From positions 6,200,001 to 6,264,000 of the forward strand of contig NZ_CP125295.1 of the NCBI RefSeq assembly GCF_030412785.1: a stretch of 64,000 nucleotides of DNA. The letters are read 5' to 3'. The notes below the pieces were generated by a model that worked only from the letters and a program-made list of their open reading frames with translations, was not told the DNA's origin and searched no databases. Origin of the DNA: Paraburkholderia sabiae. Lineage in GTDB: Bacteria > Pseudomonadota > Gammaproteobacteria > Burkholderiales > Burkholderiaceae. Positions 24,835-36,288 of the stretch are shown piece after piece; within the stretch, counting starts at the first letter, position 1, and every line of letters starts with the position of its first letter. A program made the position numbers and the translations under genes.

Positions 24835-26301
24835 TTAGCGGGGCAATTCCGAATGGCCCATCAGATAGGCATCGACGGAACGTGCGCACTGGCGACCTTC
24901 GCGGATCGCCCACACCACGAGCGACTGGCCACGGCGCATGTCGCCCGCCGTGAACACCTTGTCGACCGACGTGTAGTAAGCCTTGTCGCCTTCCGTCGCA
25001 GCACGCACGTTGCCGCGCGCATCCTTGTCGACGCCGAACGCTTCGAGCACGGGCGACACGGGTTGCGTAAAGCCCATCGCCAGCAACACGAGATCGGCCT
25101 TCATTTCGAACTCGGAGCCCGGCACTTCGACCATCTTGCCGTCCTTCCATTCGACACGCGCCGCGATCAGCTTCTCGACCTTGCCGTTCTTGCCTTCGAA
25201 ACGCTTCGTCGCGACAGCCCAATCGCGCTCGCAACCTTCTTCATGCGACGACGACGTGCGCAGCTTGACGGGCCAATACGGCCACACGAGCGGCTTGTTC
25301 TCTTCTTCCGGCGGCTGCGGCAGCAGTTCGAACTGCGTGACGTCCTTCGCGCCATGACGGTTCGACGTACCGACGCAGTCGGAGCCCGTATCGCCGCCGC
25401 CGATCACGACGACATGCTTGCCCTTCGCGAGCAGCTGGTCCGCGACCTTGTCGCCGGCGTTGATCTTGTTCTGCTGCGGCAGGAATTCCATTGCGTAATG
25501 GATGCCCGAGAGTTCGCGGCCCGGCACGGGCAGATCGCGCGGCGTTTCGGAACCGCCCGTCAGGATCACGGCGTCGAACTGTTCTTTCAGCTCGTCCGGC
25601 GTGATGGTTTCCTTCGCCGTATTGGCGATGTGCGCCGGCAGCGCGTCCTTGCCGACGAACACGTTCGCGCGGAACGTCACGCCCTCGGCTTCCATCTGGC
25701 GCATGCGGCGGTCGATCAGCCACTTCTCCAGCTTGAAGTCGGGAATGCCGTAACGCAGCAGGCCGCCGATGCGGTCGTTCTTCTCGAACACCGTCACGTC
25801 ATGACCGGCGCGCCCGAGTTGCTGCGCAGCGGCCATACCCGCCGGGCCCGAACCGACGACGGCGATCTTCTTGCCCGTCTTGTGCTTCGGCGGCTGCGGC
25901 GCAACCCAGCCTTCGGCCCAAGCCTTGTCGATGATCGCGTGTTCGATCGACTTGATGCCGACCGGATCGTCGTTGATGCCGAGCGTGCACGCCGCTTCGC
26001 ACGGCGCCGGGCAGATGCGGCCCGTGAACTCGGGGAAGTTGTTCGTCGAGTGCAGGACGTCGATCGCGTTCTTCCAGTCCTGACGGAAGACCAGATCGTT
26101 GAAGTCCGGAATGATGTTGTTGACCGGGCAGCCGTTGTTGCAGAACGGGATGCCGCAATCCATGCAACGTGCGCCCTGGATCTTCGCTTCGTCGTCGGTC
26201 AGCGCCGACACGAATTCCTTGTAGTGCTTGACGCGCGTGAGGGGTGCTTCGTACGCCTCGTGGCGGCGCTCGAACTCGAGAAAACCGGTTGCCTTGCCCA
26301 T
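24835..26301 (-). CDS. gltD: Glutamate synthase [NADPH] small subunit
   Basis: GltD is the FAD/NADPH-binding beta subunit that supplies electrons to GltB for glutamate synthesis from glutamine and 2-oxoglutarate. The 488-residue protein has N-terminal cysteine clusters for Fe-S binding ([14 protein letters not shown] and [12 protein letters not shown]), an FAD motif [15 protein letters not shown], and a second nucleotide fold [14 protein letters not shown]. The C-terminus contains [18 protein letters not shown]. It follows gltB by 110 bases and ends before a strong terminator. Confidence 0.97.
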   Translation of the reverse strand: MGKATGFLEFERRHEAYEAPLTRVKHYKEFVSALTDDEAKIQGARCMDCGIPFCNNGCPVNNIIPDFNDLVFRQDWKNAIDVLHSTNNFPEFTGRICPAPCEAACTLGINDDPVGIKSIEHAIIDKAWAEGWVAPQPPKHKTGKKIAVVGSGPAGMAAAQQLGRAGHDVTVFEKNDRIGGLLRYGIPDFKLEKWLIDRRMRQMEAEGVTFRANVFVGKDALPAHIANTAKETITPDELKEQFDAVILTGGSETPRDLPVPGRELSGIHYAMEFLPQQNKINAGDKVADQLLAKGKHVVVIGGGDTGSDCVGTSNRHGAKDVTQFELLPQPPEEENKPLVWPYWPVKLRTSSSHEEGCERDWAVATKRFEGKNGKVEKLIAARVEWKDGKMVEVPGSEFEMKADLVLLAMGFTQPVSPVLEAFGVDKDARGNVRAATEGDKAYYTSVDKVFTAGDMRRGQSLVVWAIREGRQCARSVDAYLMGHSELPR

Positions 26302-26411
26302 GTGGTTCTCTATGTCTATCTGAATCGGTGAGGGGATCGGCGCCCGCCGCTTGGCTGTGTTCGCTTGCGGCAGGCGCGCTTCGTTATGTCGTCAGTGGCT
26401 TCGGGTATCGA

Positions 26412-29400
26412 TCAGGCTGCGAGCACTTCCTTGGCAGCCTTCTTCGCGCCCATTTCGCCCAGCGCGCGCTTGTATTCGGTCGGGAACACCTTCACGAACT
26501 GACGGCGCGACGCATCCCAGTTTTCGAGCAGCGCCTTGGCGCGCGGCGAACCCGTGAACTGGAAGTGACGTTCGATGAGCCCCTTGAGCAGCGCTTCGTC
26601 GGTCTGGCCCAGATGCCACAGCGCCTTGTCGACCGTGCGTTCCTGTTCGGCCTGTTGGAGCACCGGATCGAGCGCGACCATCGACTTGTTGCACTTCGCT
26701 GCGAACGCACCGTCGACGTCGAACACGTAGGCGACACCGCCCGACATGCCCGCCGCGAAGTTACGGCCCGTTTCACCGAGCACGACCACCGTGCCGCCCG
26801 TCATGTATTCGCAGCCGTGGTCGCCCGTGCCTTCGACAACCGCCGTCGCGCCCGAGTTACGCACGCAGAAGCGCTCGCCCGCGACGCCGCGGAAGAACGA
26901 TTCGCCTTCGATCGCGCCGTACATCACCGTGTTGCCGCAGATGATGTTTTCTTCGGACTTGCCGCGGAAGTCGTTGGTCGGACGGATGATGATGCGGCCG
27001 CCCGACAGGCCCTTGCCGACGTAGTCGTTGCCGTCGCCGACGAGGTCCAGCGTGATGCCCTTCGCGAGGAACGCGCCGAAGCTCTGCCCCGCCGTGCCCT
27101 TCAGCTGGATGTGGATGGCATCGTCGGGCAGACCGTCGTGGCCGTACTTCTTCGCGACCGCGCCGGACAGCATCGCGCCGACCGTCCGGTTCACGTTGCG
27201 CACCGGCTGGATGAACGACACGTGCTCGCCCTTCTCGATCGCGGCCTTCGCCTTCTCGATCAGCGTGTGATCGAGCGCGCGGTCGAGACCGTGATCCTGC
27301 GATTCGACATGCAGACGCGCGACGCTCTGCGGCACGTTCGGCTGATAGAACACGCGCGAGAAGTCGAGACCCTTCGCCTTCCAGTGCTCGATGCCCTTCT
27401 TCATGTCGAGGTATTCGCTGTGGCCGATCAGGTCATCGAACTTGCGAACGCCCAGTTGCGCCATGATTTCGCGCACTTCTTCAGCGATGAAGAAGAAGAA
27501 GTTCACGACGTGTTCCGGCTGGCCCTGAAATTTCGCGCGCAGAACCGGGTCTTGCGTCGCGACGCCGACAGGGCACGTGTTCAGGTGGCACTTGCGCATC
27601 ATGATGCAGCCTTCGACGACGAGCGGCGCCGTCGCGAAGCCGAATTCATCCGCGCCGAGCAGCGCGCCGATCACGACGTCGCGGCCCGTCTTCATCTGAC
27701 CGTCGGCCTGCACGCGGATACGGCCGCGCAGCTGGTTCAGCACCAGCGTCTGCTGCGTTTCTGCGAGACCGAGTTCCCACGGCGTGCCGGCGTGCTTCAC
27801 CGACGACAGCGGCGATGCGCCCGTGCCGCCATCATGACCGGCGATCACGACGTGATCCGCCTTGGCCTTTGCGACACCAGCGGCAACCGTGCCGACACCG
27901 ACTTCCGACACCAGCTTCACCGAAATGCTCGACGACGAGTTCACGTTCTTCAGGTCGTGAATCAGCTGCGCAAGGTCTTCGATCGAATAGATGTCGTGGT
28001 GCGGCGGCGGCGAAATCAGGCCGACACCCGGCACCGAGTAACGCAGCTTGCCGATGTACTCGGACACCTTGTGACCCGGCAGCTGGCCGCCTTCGCCCGG
28101 CTTCGCGCCCTGCGCCATCTTGATCTGGATCTGGTCCGCCGATGCAAGATACTCCGCCGTCACGCCGAAACGACCCGACGCGACCTGCTTGATCTTCGAG
28201 CGCAGCGAATCGCCTTCCTTCAGCGGAATGTCGGTCACGATTTCTTCGCCGATGATCGACTTCATCGTGTCGCCGTTCTTGATCGGAATGCCGCGCAGTT
28301 CGTTGCGATAGCGGTTTTCGTCTTCGCCGCCTTCACCCGTGTTCGACTTGCCGCCGATACGGTTCATCGCGACAGCCAGCGTCGCGTGCGCTTCCGTCGA
28401 AATCGAGCCGAGCGACATCGCGCCCGTTGCAAAGCGCCTGACGATTTCCTTCGCCGATTCGACTTCGTCGAGCGGAATCGCCTTCGACGGATCGACCTTG
28501 AATTCGAACAGGCCGCGGAACGTCATGTGACGCTTCGTCTGGTCGTTGATCAGATGCGCGTATTCCTTGTACGTCTGATACGAGTTGCTGCGCGCCGAGT
28601 GTTGCAGCTTCGCGATCGCGTCCGGCGTCCACATGTGGTCTTCGCCGCGCACGCGGTATGCGTATTCGCCGCCCGCTTCGAGCATGTTCGCGAGGACCGG
28701 GTTGTCGCCGAATGCGTCGCGGTGCAGGCGGATCGCTTCTTCCGCCACTTCGAACAGGCCAATGCCGCCGACCTTCGACGCCGTGCCCTTGAAGTACTTG
28801 TTCACGAGATCTTCCGCGAGACCGACCGCTTCGAAAATCTGCGCGCCCGTGTACGACATGTACGTCGAAATGCCCATCTTCGACATGACCTTGTGCAGGC
28901 CCTTGCCGACTGCCTTCGTGAAGTTGTAGACCGCCTTTTCCGCCGACAGGTCGCCCTTCATGCCCGCTGCCATCTGCGCGAGCGTTTCCATCGCGAGGTA
29001 CGGGTGAACGGCTTCCGCGCCGTAGCCCGCGAGCAGCGCGAAGTGGTGCGTCTCACGCGCCGAGCCCGTTTCGACGACGAGGCCCGTGCTCGTGCGCAGA
29101 CCTTGCTGCACGAGATGCGTGTGGATCGCGGACGTGGCGAGCAGCGCCGGGATCGCGACGTTGTCGCGGTCCGTCTTGCGGTCCGACACGATCAGCATGT
29201 TGTAGCCGGACTTCACGGCGTCGACGGCTTCCGCGCACAGCGACGCGAGACGCGCCTCGATGCCTTCCTTGCCCCATGCAGCCGGATAGCAGATGTTCAG
29301 TTCGTACGAGCTGAACTTGCCGCCCGTGTACTGATCGATCGCGCGGATCTTCGCGATGTCCTTGAAGTCGAGCACGGGCTGCGACACTTCGAGACGCATC

Positions 29401-31115
29401 GGCGGGTTGATGTTGTTCGTGTCGAGCAGGTTCGGCTTCGGACCGACGAACGACACCAGCGACATCACCATGTTTTCGCGGATCGGGTCGATCGGCGGGT
29501 TCGTCACCTGCGCGAACAGCTGCTTGAAGTAGTGATACAGCGTCTTGTTCTTGTTGGACATGACGGCCAGCGGCGAGTCGTTGCCCATCGAACCGACGGC
29601 CTCTTCGCCTGCCTGCGCCATCGGCGCCATCAGGAACTTGAGGTCTTCCTGCGTGTAGCCGAAAGCCTGCTGACGGTCGAGCAGCGCAGCCGCTTCGCGG
29701 CGCTCCGTGGCGACGTCGTCGGCGTTCGGCTCGATTTCGTCGAGCTTGATGGTGACCGCGTCGATCCAGCTCTTGTACGGCTTGGCGTTCGCGAGGTTGT
29801 CCTTCAGTTCCTTGTCGTCGATGATGCGGCCGTGCTCCATGTCGATCAGGAACATCTTGCCCGGCTGCAGACGCCACTTCTTGACGATCTTCGATTCCGG
29901 AATGGGCAGCGTGCCCGCTTCCGACGCCATGATGACCAGGTCGTCGTCGGTGATGATGTAGCGCGCCGGACGCAGACCGTTACGGTCGAGCGTCGCGCCG
30001 ATCTGGCGGCCGTCCGTGAAGGCGATGGCAGCGGGGCCGTCCCACGGCTCCATCATCGCTGCGTGGTATTCGTAGAACGCGCGGCGGTTGTCGTCCATCA
30101 GCGTGTGCTGTTCCCATGCTTCCGGGATCATCATCATCACCGCGTGGACGAGCGGGTAGCCGGCCATCACGAGCAGTTCGAGACAGTTGTCGAACGAAGC
30201 CGTGTCCGACTGGCCGGGATAGATCAGCGGCCAGAGCTTCGGCAGGTCGTCGCCGAGCACGTGCGACGCGATCGCGCCCGTGCGTGCGTTCAGCCAGTTG
30301 ACGTTGCCCTTCACCGTGTTGATTTCGCCGTTGTGGGCGATCATGCGATACGGGTGAGCCAGTTCCCACGCCGGGAACGTGTTGGTCGAGAAGCGCTGGT
30401 GCACGAGCGCCAGCGCCGACACGACGCGCTCGTCCTGCAGGTCGCGGTAGTACACGCCGACCTGGCCCGCCAGCAGCAGACCCTTGTAGACGACCGTGCG
30501 CGCCGAGCACGACGGCACGAAGTATTCCTTGCCGTGCTTGAGCTTGAGCGCCTGGATGCGGTGGCTCGCCGTCTTACGGATCACGTACAGCTTCCGCTCC
30601 AGCGCGTCCGTCACCATGATGTCCTTGCCGCGGCCGATGAAGATCTGGCGGATCAACGGCTCGCTCGCCTTCACGGTCGGCGAAATCGGCATGTTGTGGT
30701 CGACGGGCACGTCGCGCCAGCCGAGCACGACCTGGCCTTCGGCCTTCACCGTGCGCTCGAGCTCCTGCTCGCACGCGAGACGCGACGCGTGTTCCTTCGG
30801 CAGGAAAATCATGCCGACGCCATATTCGCCATTCGGCGGCAGCGTCACGCCCTGCTTCGCCATCTCCTCGCGATAGAACGAGTCGGGAATCTGGATCAGG
30901 ATGCCCGCGCCGTCGCCCATCAGCGGATCGGCGCCGACGGCGCCCCGGTGATCGAGGTTCTCGAGGATCTTCAGGCCTTGCTGGATGATCTCGTGGCTTT
31001 TCTTGCCCTTGATATGCGCAACGAAGCCGACGCCGCATGCGTCGTGCTCATTCTGCGGGTCGTAAAGACCTTGCGCGGCGGGAACCGTGGAAATCGGCTG
31101 CTGGTGGTCGTTCAT
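26412..31115 (-). CDS. gltB: Glutamate synthase [NADPH] large subunit
   Basis: GltB makes two glutamates from glutamine and 2-oxoglutarate. The start at 31115 gives 1,567 residues, the family size; the frame is open for 40 more codons upstream, which do not look like GltB. A 26-residue propeptide ends at DA|CGVGF, exposing Cys27 as the catalytic N-terminal nucleophile of the glutaminase domain. The central and FMN domains (residues about 480-1200) include [12 protein letters not shown] and [13 protein letters not shown], and a 3Fe-4S cysteine run ([15 protein letters not shown]). A beta-helical domain follows. It pairs with gltD downstream. Confidence 0.98.
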   Translation of the reverse strand: MNDHQQPISTVPAAQGLYDPQNEHDACGVGFVAHIKGKKSHEIIQQGLKILENLDHRGAVGADPLMGDGAGILIQIPDSFYREEMAKQGVTLPPNGEYGVGMIFLPKEHASRLACEQELERTVKAEGQVVLGWRDVPVDHNMPISPTVKASEPLIRQIFIGRGKDIMVTDALERKLYVIRKTASHRIQALKLKHGKEYFVPSCSARTVVYKGLLLAGQVGVYYRDLQDERVVSALALVHQRFSTNTFPAWELAHPYRMIAHNGEINTVKGNVNWLNARTGAIASHVLGDDLPKLWPLIYPGQSDTASFDNCLELLVMAGYPLVHAVMMMIPEAWEQHTLMDDNRRAFYEYHAAMMEPWDGPAAIAFTDGRQIGATLDRNGLRPARYIITDDDLVIMASEAGTLPIPESKIVKKWRLQPGKMFLIDMEHGRIIDDKELKDNLANAKPYKSWIDAVTIKLDEIEPNADDVATERREAAALLDRQQAFGYTQEDLKFLMAPMAQAGEEAVGSMGNDSPLAVMSNKNKTLYHYFKQLFAQVTNPPIDPIRENMVMSLVSFVGPKPNLLDTNNINPPMRLEVSQPVLDFKDIAKIRAIDQYTGGKFSSYELNICYPAAWGKEGIEARLASLCAEAVDAVKSGYNMLIVSDRKTDRDNVAIPALLATSAIHTHLVQQGLRTSTGLVVETGSARETHHFALLAGYGAEAVHPYLAMETLAQMAAGMKGDLSAEKAVYNFTKAVGKGLHKVMSKMGISTYMSYTGAQIFEAVGLAEDLVNKYFKGTASKVGGIGLFEVAEEAIRLHRDAFGDNPVLANMLEAGGEYAYRVRGEDHMWTPDAIAKLQHSARSNSYQTYKEYAHLINDQTKRHMTFRGLFEFKVDPSKAIPLDEVESAKEIVRRFATGAMSLGSISTEAHATLAVAMNRIGGKSNTGEGGEDENRYRNELRGIPIKNGDTMKSIIGEEIVTDIPLKEGDSLRSKIKQVASGRFGVTAEYLASADQIQIKMAQGAKPGEGGQLPGHKVSEYIGKLRYSVPGVGLISPPPHHDIYSIEDLAQLIHDLKNVNSSSSISVKLVSEVGVGTVAAGVAKAKADHVVIAGHDGGTGASPLSSVKHAGTPWELGLAETQQTLVLNQLRGRIRVQADGQMKTGRDVVIGALLGADEFGFATAPLVVEGCIMMRKCHLNTCPVGVATQDPVLRAKFQGQPEHVVNFFFFIAEEVREIMAQLGVRKFDDLIGHSEYLDMKKGIEHWKAKGLDFSRVFYQPNVPQSVARLHVESQDHGLDRALDHTLIEKAKAAIEKGEHVSFIQPVRNVNRTVGAMLSGAVAKKYGHDGLPDDAIHIQLKGTAGQSFGAFLAKGITLDLVGDGNDYVGKGLSGGRIIIRPTNDFRGKSEENIICGNTVMYGAIEGESFFRGVAGERFCVRNSGATAVVEGTGDHGCEYMTGGTVVVLGETGRNFAAGMSGGVAYVFDVDGAFAAKCNKSMVALDPVLQQAEQERTVDKALWHLGQTDEALLKGLIERHFQFTGSPRAKALLENWDASRRQFVKVFPTEYKRALGEMGAKKAAKEVLAA

Positions 31116-31253
31116 GGGGACACCGTCTGTCAGGGGCCGTGGGGGCCGTTGAACCATTTTTCTCGTTGCGGCGGTTTGCGGGTAACCGCGCTGGCGACCG
31201 CTGACTGTGCGATGCGGGATGTTGCAGTTGCACATCGGGACGCCGGAAATCGG

Positions 31254-31283
31254 AATATACGCGACGAATCAAAGAAATAGCAA
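31254..31283 (-). promoter_or_regulatory. Candidate gltB promoter
   Basis: On the minus strand TTGCTA (31278-31283) and TATATT (31254-31259) are 18 bases apart, four of six and five of six matches to the sigma-70 boxes. The implied leader is about 130 bases. The surrounding region is unusually AT-rich for this genome. Confidence 0.5.
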
Positions 31284-31318
31284 ACAAAATGCGATGGTCG
31301 AGACCCAATTATCAATAT

Positions 31319-31332
31319 GGTGCATTTGCACC
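31319..31332. promoter_or_regulatory. Palindrome upstream of the gltB promoter
   Basis: GGTGCATTTGCACC is an inverted repeat of six bases per half with a two-base centre, about 36 bases upstream of the candidate -35 box and followed by TTAATTAATT. It has the form of a dimeric regulator site. No regulator is assigned. Confidence 0.35.
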
Positions 31333-31368
31333 TTAATTAATTGGTGACATATCAAATGGAGGCAAAAG

Positions 31369-31391
31369 AAAACGGCATGCGGGATGCCGTT
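31369..31391 (-). terminator. Terminator after the RAYT-like gene
   Basis: AACGGCAT and ATGCCGTT form an 8-bp stem with a 5-base loop, followed on the minus strand by TTTTCTTTT. It is 42 bases after the RAYT-like stop and insulates gltB from it. With the promoter and palindrome, this accounts for the 317-base gap 31116-31432. Confidence 0.75.
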
Positions 31392-31432
31392 CGCTTTCCT
31401 TCACCGCTGCCAAACGCTTGATCGCAAAAGCT

Positions 31433-32140
31433 TTATTGCGTTTGGGGCGTCTCCCGCACCTTGCGCGGCCGACCGCGCGGCAGCGGAGAAACGCGCCGGT
31501 TCGCGGCCCGCGCCGCCCACTCGCGATACGAGTCGCTGCCGAGCACCCAGCCCTTCAGCGTGGCCTGTTGAAGCTGATTGGTCTCGCGCTCGTCGAGCGG
31601 CTGCTCGCACAGTTCGCGGTACGCGCGCTGCCGTTCGAACGGCGTATTCCCAAGCGACCAGTACAAACGATGGTCGGTGATCAGACTGTCTAAGGTTAGC
31701 CCGATGTGATGCCGATAACTGGACCATCGGTAGTCTTCGGGTGCACTGACCAGCTGGTTGCGCACAGGCGACAACTCGACCACGCGGCTCGCGAGCAGGA
31801 AGTACTTCTCGCCTTCGATGACCGTCGCGCGATAGCGGCCTTCCCACAACGTGCCGCGTCGCGAGTAACGGCGATTGAAGTGCGCGACGTAGCGCCGGCC
31901 GACTGCCTGCATCGCCTTGGGCAAGCTCGATTCGTCGGTAGGCGTGACGAGCAGCTGCACTGCGCCGGGCATCAGCGTGTACGCGTGCACGGACAGATGG
32001 TGATCGCGTGAAGCTGCTTTCAGGCAATCGATGAACAGCTCGTAATCCTGGTCGTCGACGAATGCGGGCTGCTGGTCGAGTCCGCGCAGGATCACATGCT
32101 GCGGCTGGTCGGGGACATAAAGACGTGCAAGCCGTGCCAT
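31433..32140 (-). CDS. RAYT-like transposase relative with a degenerate HUH site
   Basis: This 235-residue protein belongs to the IS200/REP-associated tyrosine transposase family (Y1_Tnp). Recognisable blocks are QHVILRGLDQQPAFVDDQDY, NRRYSRRGTLWEGRYRATVIEG, YFLLASRVVELSPVR and YRWSSYRHH. The metal-binding HUH motif, usually within MPNHVHLLV, reads MPGAVQLLV at 57-65, so both histidines (positions 60 and 62) are replaced by Ala and Gln. DNA nicking by the normal mechanism is thus unlikely. The gene has its own terminator, normal composition, no flanking terminal repeats that I can find, and looks resident rather than mobile. It may be a domesticated DNA- or RNA-binding protein. Confidence 0.82.
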   Translation of the reverse strand: MARLARLYVPDQPQHVILRGLDQQPAFVDDQDYELFIDCLKAASRDHHLSVHAYTLMPGAVQLLVTPTDESSLPKAMQAVGRRYVAHFNRRYSRRGTLWEGRYRATVIEGEKYFLLASRVVELSPVRNQLVSAPEDYRWSSYRHHIGLTLDSLITDHRLYWSLGNTPFERQRAYRELCEQPLDERETNQLQQATLKGWVLGSDSYREWAARAANRRVSPLPRGRPRKVRETPQTQ

Positions 32141-32327
32141 GCTGGATTATCCAAAGTCGCGTTGGTACATACCCGAAGGTCCGAAAAACTGCGCCGGCGC
32201 GGCTTCACGCGCCATGCGGGTCTGCCGGGAAATGGCAAAAAGCCTAGGCAGAACGCTCTAACCGGCGCGTATGGTTTGTTTGAAACGTTGTGGTCATAAT
32301 TGGCGGGCCTTTTTTGGAGGAGCACAA

Positions 32328-33050
32328 ATGAAATTAAAACAGGCCTTGGGGGTCGCGGCACTCGCTTGCATAACAACCACAGCGCACGCGCAATCGGCCG
32401 GCAGCATGTTCATCACGACAGGGTGGTTCCATCTCGCGCCTCAGTCCAGTAGTCAGCCGTTGAAGGAGACAAACGTCAACGGTACGCCCGTCAACATCAC
32501 CGTGCCCAATACGGGCGCCGAACTTGGCAGTGGCGACACCATCGGCTTTACTGCCGGCTACTTCGTCACCGATCACATCGCCACTGAATTCGTGATCGGC
32601 GTGCCGCCGCAATTCGACCTGAAGGGCACGGGCTCATTCGAGCAATACGGCAAGCTCGGTTCGGCGAAACAGTGGAGCCCGACGCTGCTGTTCAAGTACT
32701 ACTTCAACCAGCCGCAAGCGAAGTTCCGCCCGTATCTCGGCCTCGGCGTGAGCCGCGTCTCGTTCACCGACGAGCACATCACGAACGGCGCATTCGAGGC
32801 CAACGTACTTCATGGTCCGACCACAGTCACGACGGATAGTTCGTGGGAGCCCGTGTTTAATGCCGGCTTCACCTACGCGTTCACGGATCACTGGTTCGCA
32901 GGCTTCTCGATTTCGTACCTGCCGCTTTCCACGACGGCCAAGCTGAACACCACGGCGAACACGCCTATCGGTCCCGTCAACGTGCAATCGGAAACGAAGA
33001 TTCGTCTGAACCCGATCGTCACGTATGTGAACCTCGGCTATCGGTTCTAA
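32328..33050 (+). CDS. ompW: OmpW family outer-membrane protein
   Basis: OmpW proteins are eight-stranded beta-barrels that pass small hydrophobic molecules. The start at 32328 has TTGGAGGAG upstream and begins a clean signal peptide (KQALGVAALACITTTAHA, cleavage near residue 21). The 240-residue precursor has family text GSMFITTGWFHLAP, FVTDHIATEFVIGVPP, SPTLLFKYYF, FRPYLGLGVSRVSF and the C-terminal aromatic YVNLGYRF expected for Bam-dependent assembly. It stands alone, with a terminator downstream. Confidence 0.94.
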   Translation: MKLKQALGVAALACITTTAHAQSAGSMFITTGWFHLAPQSSSQPLKETNVNGTPVNITVPNTGAELGSGDTIGFTAGYFVTDHIATEFVIGVPPQFDLKGTGSFEQYGKLGSAKQWSPTLLFKYYFNQPQAKFRPYLGLGVSRVSFTDEHITNGAFEANVLHGPTTVTTDSSWEPVFNAGFTYAFTDHWFAGFSISYLPLSTTAKLNTTANTPIGPVNVQSETKIRLNPIVTYVNLGYRF

Positions 33051-33084
33051 CACAACAGGTTAGACGAGTTTTTCGGGCTTGAAC

Positions 33085-33117
33085 AACGCCGATTCGCAAA
33101 AGCGTGTCGGCGTTTTT
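33085..33117 (+). terminator. Terminator of ompW
   Basis: AACGCCGA pairs with TCGGCGTT around a 14-base loop, followed by TTT, 34 bases after the ompW stop. The rest of the 348-base gap to 33399 shows no gene or clear site. Confidence 0.7.
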
Positions 33118-33398
33118 CCATGCGCTCACGATACTCGTATGCATGCCACTTCGTCTCCCACGAATAGCGACATCATTCCCGTCACACGCGCCCTCTGCAT
33201 TGCGGCGCGTCTCGTCCGTTGTAAATTTGACTGAGGCGCACGCGCCGCCGGTGCAATTTCTGCCGGATGCAGCGTGCATCGAACGGCGCAAAGCGCCTGC
33301 TTGTCGCATCTGACCTGGCGGGCACCGAAGTTGCGTCGGAGGATATTTCCCGCGCTGTGTTGCGGGGATGCTCAACCACCCTCATCGACGGAGCGACC

Positions 33399-33782
33399 AT
33401 GACTGCACTACCTAACACGCGAGATGCACTCGGCGAATCCTGGACGACGGCGGGCCGTCGTGCGCGGCGCATCGCGCGCCACAGTCGACATGCTGCTGAA
33501 GACATTGCCAGCGAGTTGCGCACTCTGATGAACGAACTCGAGAACACACTAGGCGACGGCACGCAGGCCGACGCAGCGGTGTTACGGACGCAGCTGCGCA
33601 AACGTCTCGACGACGCGCGCTCGCGTCTGAACGACACGCGCGACGTGATGCGCGATCGCGCGCAGGCCGCAATGAGCGACGCGGACGATTTCGTGCATGA
33701 AAATCCGTGGCGGACGATTGCAGTCGTCGGCGGGCTGGCGTTGATCGCCGGCGCGCTGATCGCTCGCGGCGGCTCGCGCTGA
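33399..33782 (+). CDS. DUF883 (ElaB/YqjD-like) membrane-anchored protein
   Basis: The 127-residue protein is mostly charged helix (DIASELRTLMNELENTLGDG, RTQLRKRLDDARSRLNDTRD), followed by the family's VHENPWRTIAVVGGLALIAGALIA C-terminal membrane anchor. ElaB/YqjD proteins sit in the inner membrane and, in E. coli, can bind ribosomes in stationary phase. Whether this one does is unknown. The start at 33399 is preferred over an earlier in-frame ATG without family similarity. It is a single gene convergent with dgt. Confidence 0.88.
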   Translation: MTALPNTRDALGESWTTAGRRARRIARHSRHAAEDIASELRTLMNELENTLGDGTQADAAVLRTQLRKRLDDARSRLNDTRDVMRDRAQAAMSDADDFVHENPWRTIAVVGGLALIAGALIARGGSR

Positions 33783-33917
33783 CGCTTCGATCAGCGGGCT
33801 AGCCTGCTCTGCTTGCTCTGCTGGTAGACGTATATCGGATCGCTGCGAAGGACGGGCGCGGCGCATGCTGCTGTGCGCCGCCGCCTCGCAATGCGTATAA
33901 GACTGCGCGTAGATACT

Positions 33918-35135
33918 TCAATCGCCGCCGACGACGAACAGCCGTTGATATTCCTTCGACGCGTAACGGTCCGTCATGCCCGCGATGTAATGCGCGATCA
34001 GACGCGGCTGCTTCGCTGCGTCCGCCGTCTGATAGTTGGGCGGCAGCAGGCGAGGATCGTCGATGAACGCGTCGAACAGGCCGACGATCACGCGTCGCGC
34101 CTTGTTCGCCATGCGCATCACGCGATAGTGGCGATACAGGTTCTTGAAGAGAAAGCGCTTGAGCGCGGTCGCCTGTTCGGCGATCGCGTCGCTGTGCGCG
34201 ACGAGCGCAGGCGCGCGGCGCACATCGTCGAGCGACGCGGGCGCATGTCGCTCGATGTTGCGCGTCGTCGTCGCGATCAGATCGACGATCAGCGTGTTGA
34301 TGATTCGACGCACTGTCTCGTGAACCAGTCTGCGCCCTTCGATCTGGGGATAGTCGCGCCGCGCGGCTTCGTAGTGCGTGCGCCATAGCTCGACTTCGGC
34401 GAGCTGATCGATCGTGAGCAATCCCGAACGCAGACCGTCGTCGACGTCGTGATTGTTGTAGGCGATTTCGTCGGCGAGATTGGCGATCTGCGCTTCGATC
34501 GACGGTTGCCGGCCTTCCAGAAAGCGCTCGCCCAGTTCACCGAGACGTCGTGCGTTTTCGCGCGAGCAGTGCTTGAGAATGCCTTCGCGCGTCTCAAAGC
34601 ACAGGTTCAGGCCGTCGAACGCGCCGTAATGCTCCTCGAGATCATCGACGACGGCGAGGCTTTGCAGATTGTGCTCGAAGCCGCCGTAGTCGCGCATGCA
34701 TTCGTTGAGCGCGTCCTGGCCCGCGTGGCCGAACGGCGTATGACCGAGATCGTGCGCAAGCGAGATGGCTTCGACGAGATCCTCATTCACACGAAGATTG
34801 CGCGCAACGGAACGCGCGATCTGCGCAACTTCGAGACTGTGCGTGAGGCGCGTACGAAACAGATCGCCTTCGTGATTCACGAAGACCTGCGTCTTGTATT
34901 CGAGCCGCCGAAACGCGGTGGAGTGCACGATGCGGTCGCGATCGCGCTGGAACTCGGTGCGCGCGCTGGGCGGCGCTTCGTGATGACGTCGGCCGCGCGA
35001 TTGCGACGAATGCGCGGCGTACGGTGCGAGATGCGCTTCGAGCGCGGCGATGGTGGGCAGAGACGCGACGCCCGTGGCAGGCGTCGCCGGAACGTCGATC
35101 GATTCGCTCAGATTGTCGCTGTGTATTTCACTCAC
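33918..35135 (-). CDS. dgt: Deoxyguanosinetriphosphate triphosphohydrolase-like protein
   Basis: This 405-residue protein of the HD-domain dGTPase family hydrolyses dNTPs to nucleoside and triphosphate. The HD metal site is spread over [33 protein letters not shown] and [14 protein letters not shown]. The N-terminal [23 protein letters not shown] and [14 protein letters not shown] are typical of the family. The first 40 or so residues vary in length among relatives. It is the last gene of a minus-strand series from pilM through aroK and aroB. Confidence 0.93.
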   Translation of the reverse strand: MSEIHSDNLSESIDVPATPATGVASLPTIAALEAHLAPYAAHSSQSRGRRHHEAPPSARTEFQRDRDRIVHSTAFRRLEYKTQVFVNHEGDLFRTRLTHSLEVAQIARSVARNLRVNEDLVEAISLAHDLGHTPFGHAGQDALNECMRDYGGFEHNLQSLAVVDDLEEHYGAFDGLNLCFETREGILKHCSRENARRLGELGERFLEGRQPSIEAQIANLADEIAYNNHDVDDGLRSGLLTIDQLAEVELWRTHYEAARRDYPQIEGRRLVHETVRRIINTLIVDLIATTTRNIERHAPASLDDVRRAPALVAHSDAIAEQATALKRFLFKNLYRHYRVMRMANKARRVIVGLFDAFIDDPRLLPPNYQTADAAKQPRLIAHYIAGMTDRYASKEYQRLFVVGGD

Positions 35136-35189
35136 CGATATCTCCGAATCAGACGCGACGGCCGGTGTATTCTGCCGCTGCGCGTCTCG

Positions 35190-36272
35190 TCAGGTGCCGA
35201 CGCTGGCGTCGAGCGTTTTGAGCACCGCGTCGTCAGGTGCGGGTGTGATCAGTGTGTCGCCGAAACGCTTCAGCAGGATGAACTTGATTTCGCCCGCTTC
35301 CGCTTTCTTGTCGACGCGCATCAGGTCGACGTAGCGCGCGGCACCGAGCGCGGGCGCCTGCACAGGCAGATGCGCAGCCTTGATGACGCCGACGAGCCGC
35401 TCACGGGCGGCTTCGTCCAGATGGCCGAGACGCACGGAGAGGTCGGCTGCCATCACCATTCCGCAGCCCACCGCTTCACCGTGCAGCCACTCGCCGTAGC
35501 CGAGACCCGCTTCGATCGCGTGACCGAACGTGTGGCCGAAGTTGAGGATCGCGCGCAAGCCGCCTTCGCGCTCGTCCTTCGCAACAACCGATGCCTTGAT
35601 CTCGCACGAACGCTTCACTGCTTCGGCCAGCGCTTGCGGTTCGCAGGCGTTGAGCGCTTCGATGTTCGCTTCGATCCACTCAAAGAACTTGGCGTCGGCA
35701 ATCGCGCCCGTCTTGATGACTTCCGCGATGCCTGCCGCCAGTTCGCGCGACGGCAGCGTGCGCAGCGCGCCGATATCGGCGATCACGGCCTGCGGCTGGT
35801 AGAACGCGCCGATCATGTTCTTGCCGAGCGGATGATTGATGCCCGTCTTGCCGCCCACCGACGAATCGACCTGCGACAGCAGCGTGGTCGGCACCTGGAT
35901 GAACGGCACGCCGCGCATGTAGCAGGCGGCCGCGAACCCCGTCATGTCGCCGATCACGCCGCCGCCGAGCGCGATCAGCGTGGTCTTGCGATCGGCCCGC
36001 GCACCGAGCAGCGCGTCGAAAATCAGATTCAGCGTTTCCCAGTTCTTGTACGCCTCGCCGTCGGGCAGCACGACCGTCGTCACTTCCTTGCCGAGCGGCG
36101 CGAGCGCCTGGCGCAGCGTGTCGCCATACAGAGGATCGACCGTCGAGTTGGTGACGATCGTCACCGACGCGCCGCGAATGTGCGGCGCGAACAGCTCGCT
36201 GTTGCCGATCAGATCGGTGCCGATATGGATGGGATAGGCGCGCTCGCCCAGTTCGACGTTGACGGTAATCAT
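35190..36272 (-). CDS. aroB: 3-dehydroquinate synthase
   Basis: AroB converts DAHP to 3-dehydroquinate, step two of the shikimate pathway, using NAD+ and a divalent metal. The 360-residue protein from ATG 36272 ([18 protein letters not shown]) has the normal N-terminus; an ATG four codons earlier is possible. Motifs are [46 protein letters not shown] and the metal ligand histidines in [12 protein letters not shown]. It lies between aroK and dgt. Confidence 0.96.
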   Translation of the reverse strand: MITVNVELGERAYPIHIGTDLIGNSELFAPHIRGASVTIVTNSTVDPLYGDTLRQALAPLGKEVTTVVLPDGEAYKNWETLNLIFDALLGARADRKTTLIALGGGVIGDMTGFAAACYMRGVPFIQVPTTLLSQVDSSVGGKTGINHPLGKNMIGAFYQPQAVIADIGALRTLPSRELAAGIAEVIKTGAIADAKFFEWIEANIEALNACEPQALAEAVKRSCEIKASVVAKDEREGGLRAILNFGHTFGHAIEAGLGYGEWLHGEAVGCGMVMAADLSVRLGHLDEAARERLVGVIKAAHLPVQAPALGAARYVDLMRVDKKAEAGEIKFILLKRFGDTLITPAPDDAVLKTLDASVGT

Positions 36273-36288
36273 GGCAGTCATCACGTCA

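Noticed and set aside
26244..31280. Continuous plus-strand open frame of about 1,680 codons opposite gltB and the gltD start
   Set aside because: It is the antisense shadow of gltB. High third-position GC suppresses stop codons on the opposite strand. The product is Arg/His/Val-rich without domains, while gltB is fully recognisable.
31369..32140. Active IS200/IS605-type insertion sequence
   Set aside because: The HUH histidines are missing, no terminal hairpins or target remnants are seen, and the gene ends in its own ordinary terminator. It is treated as a resident gene.
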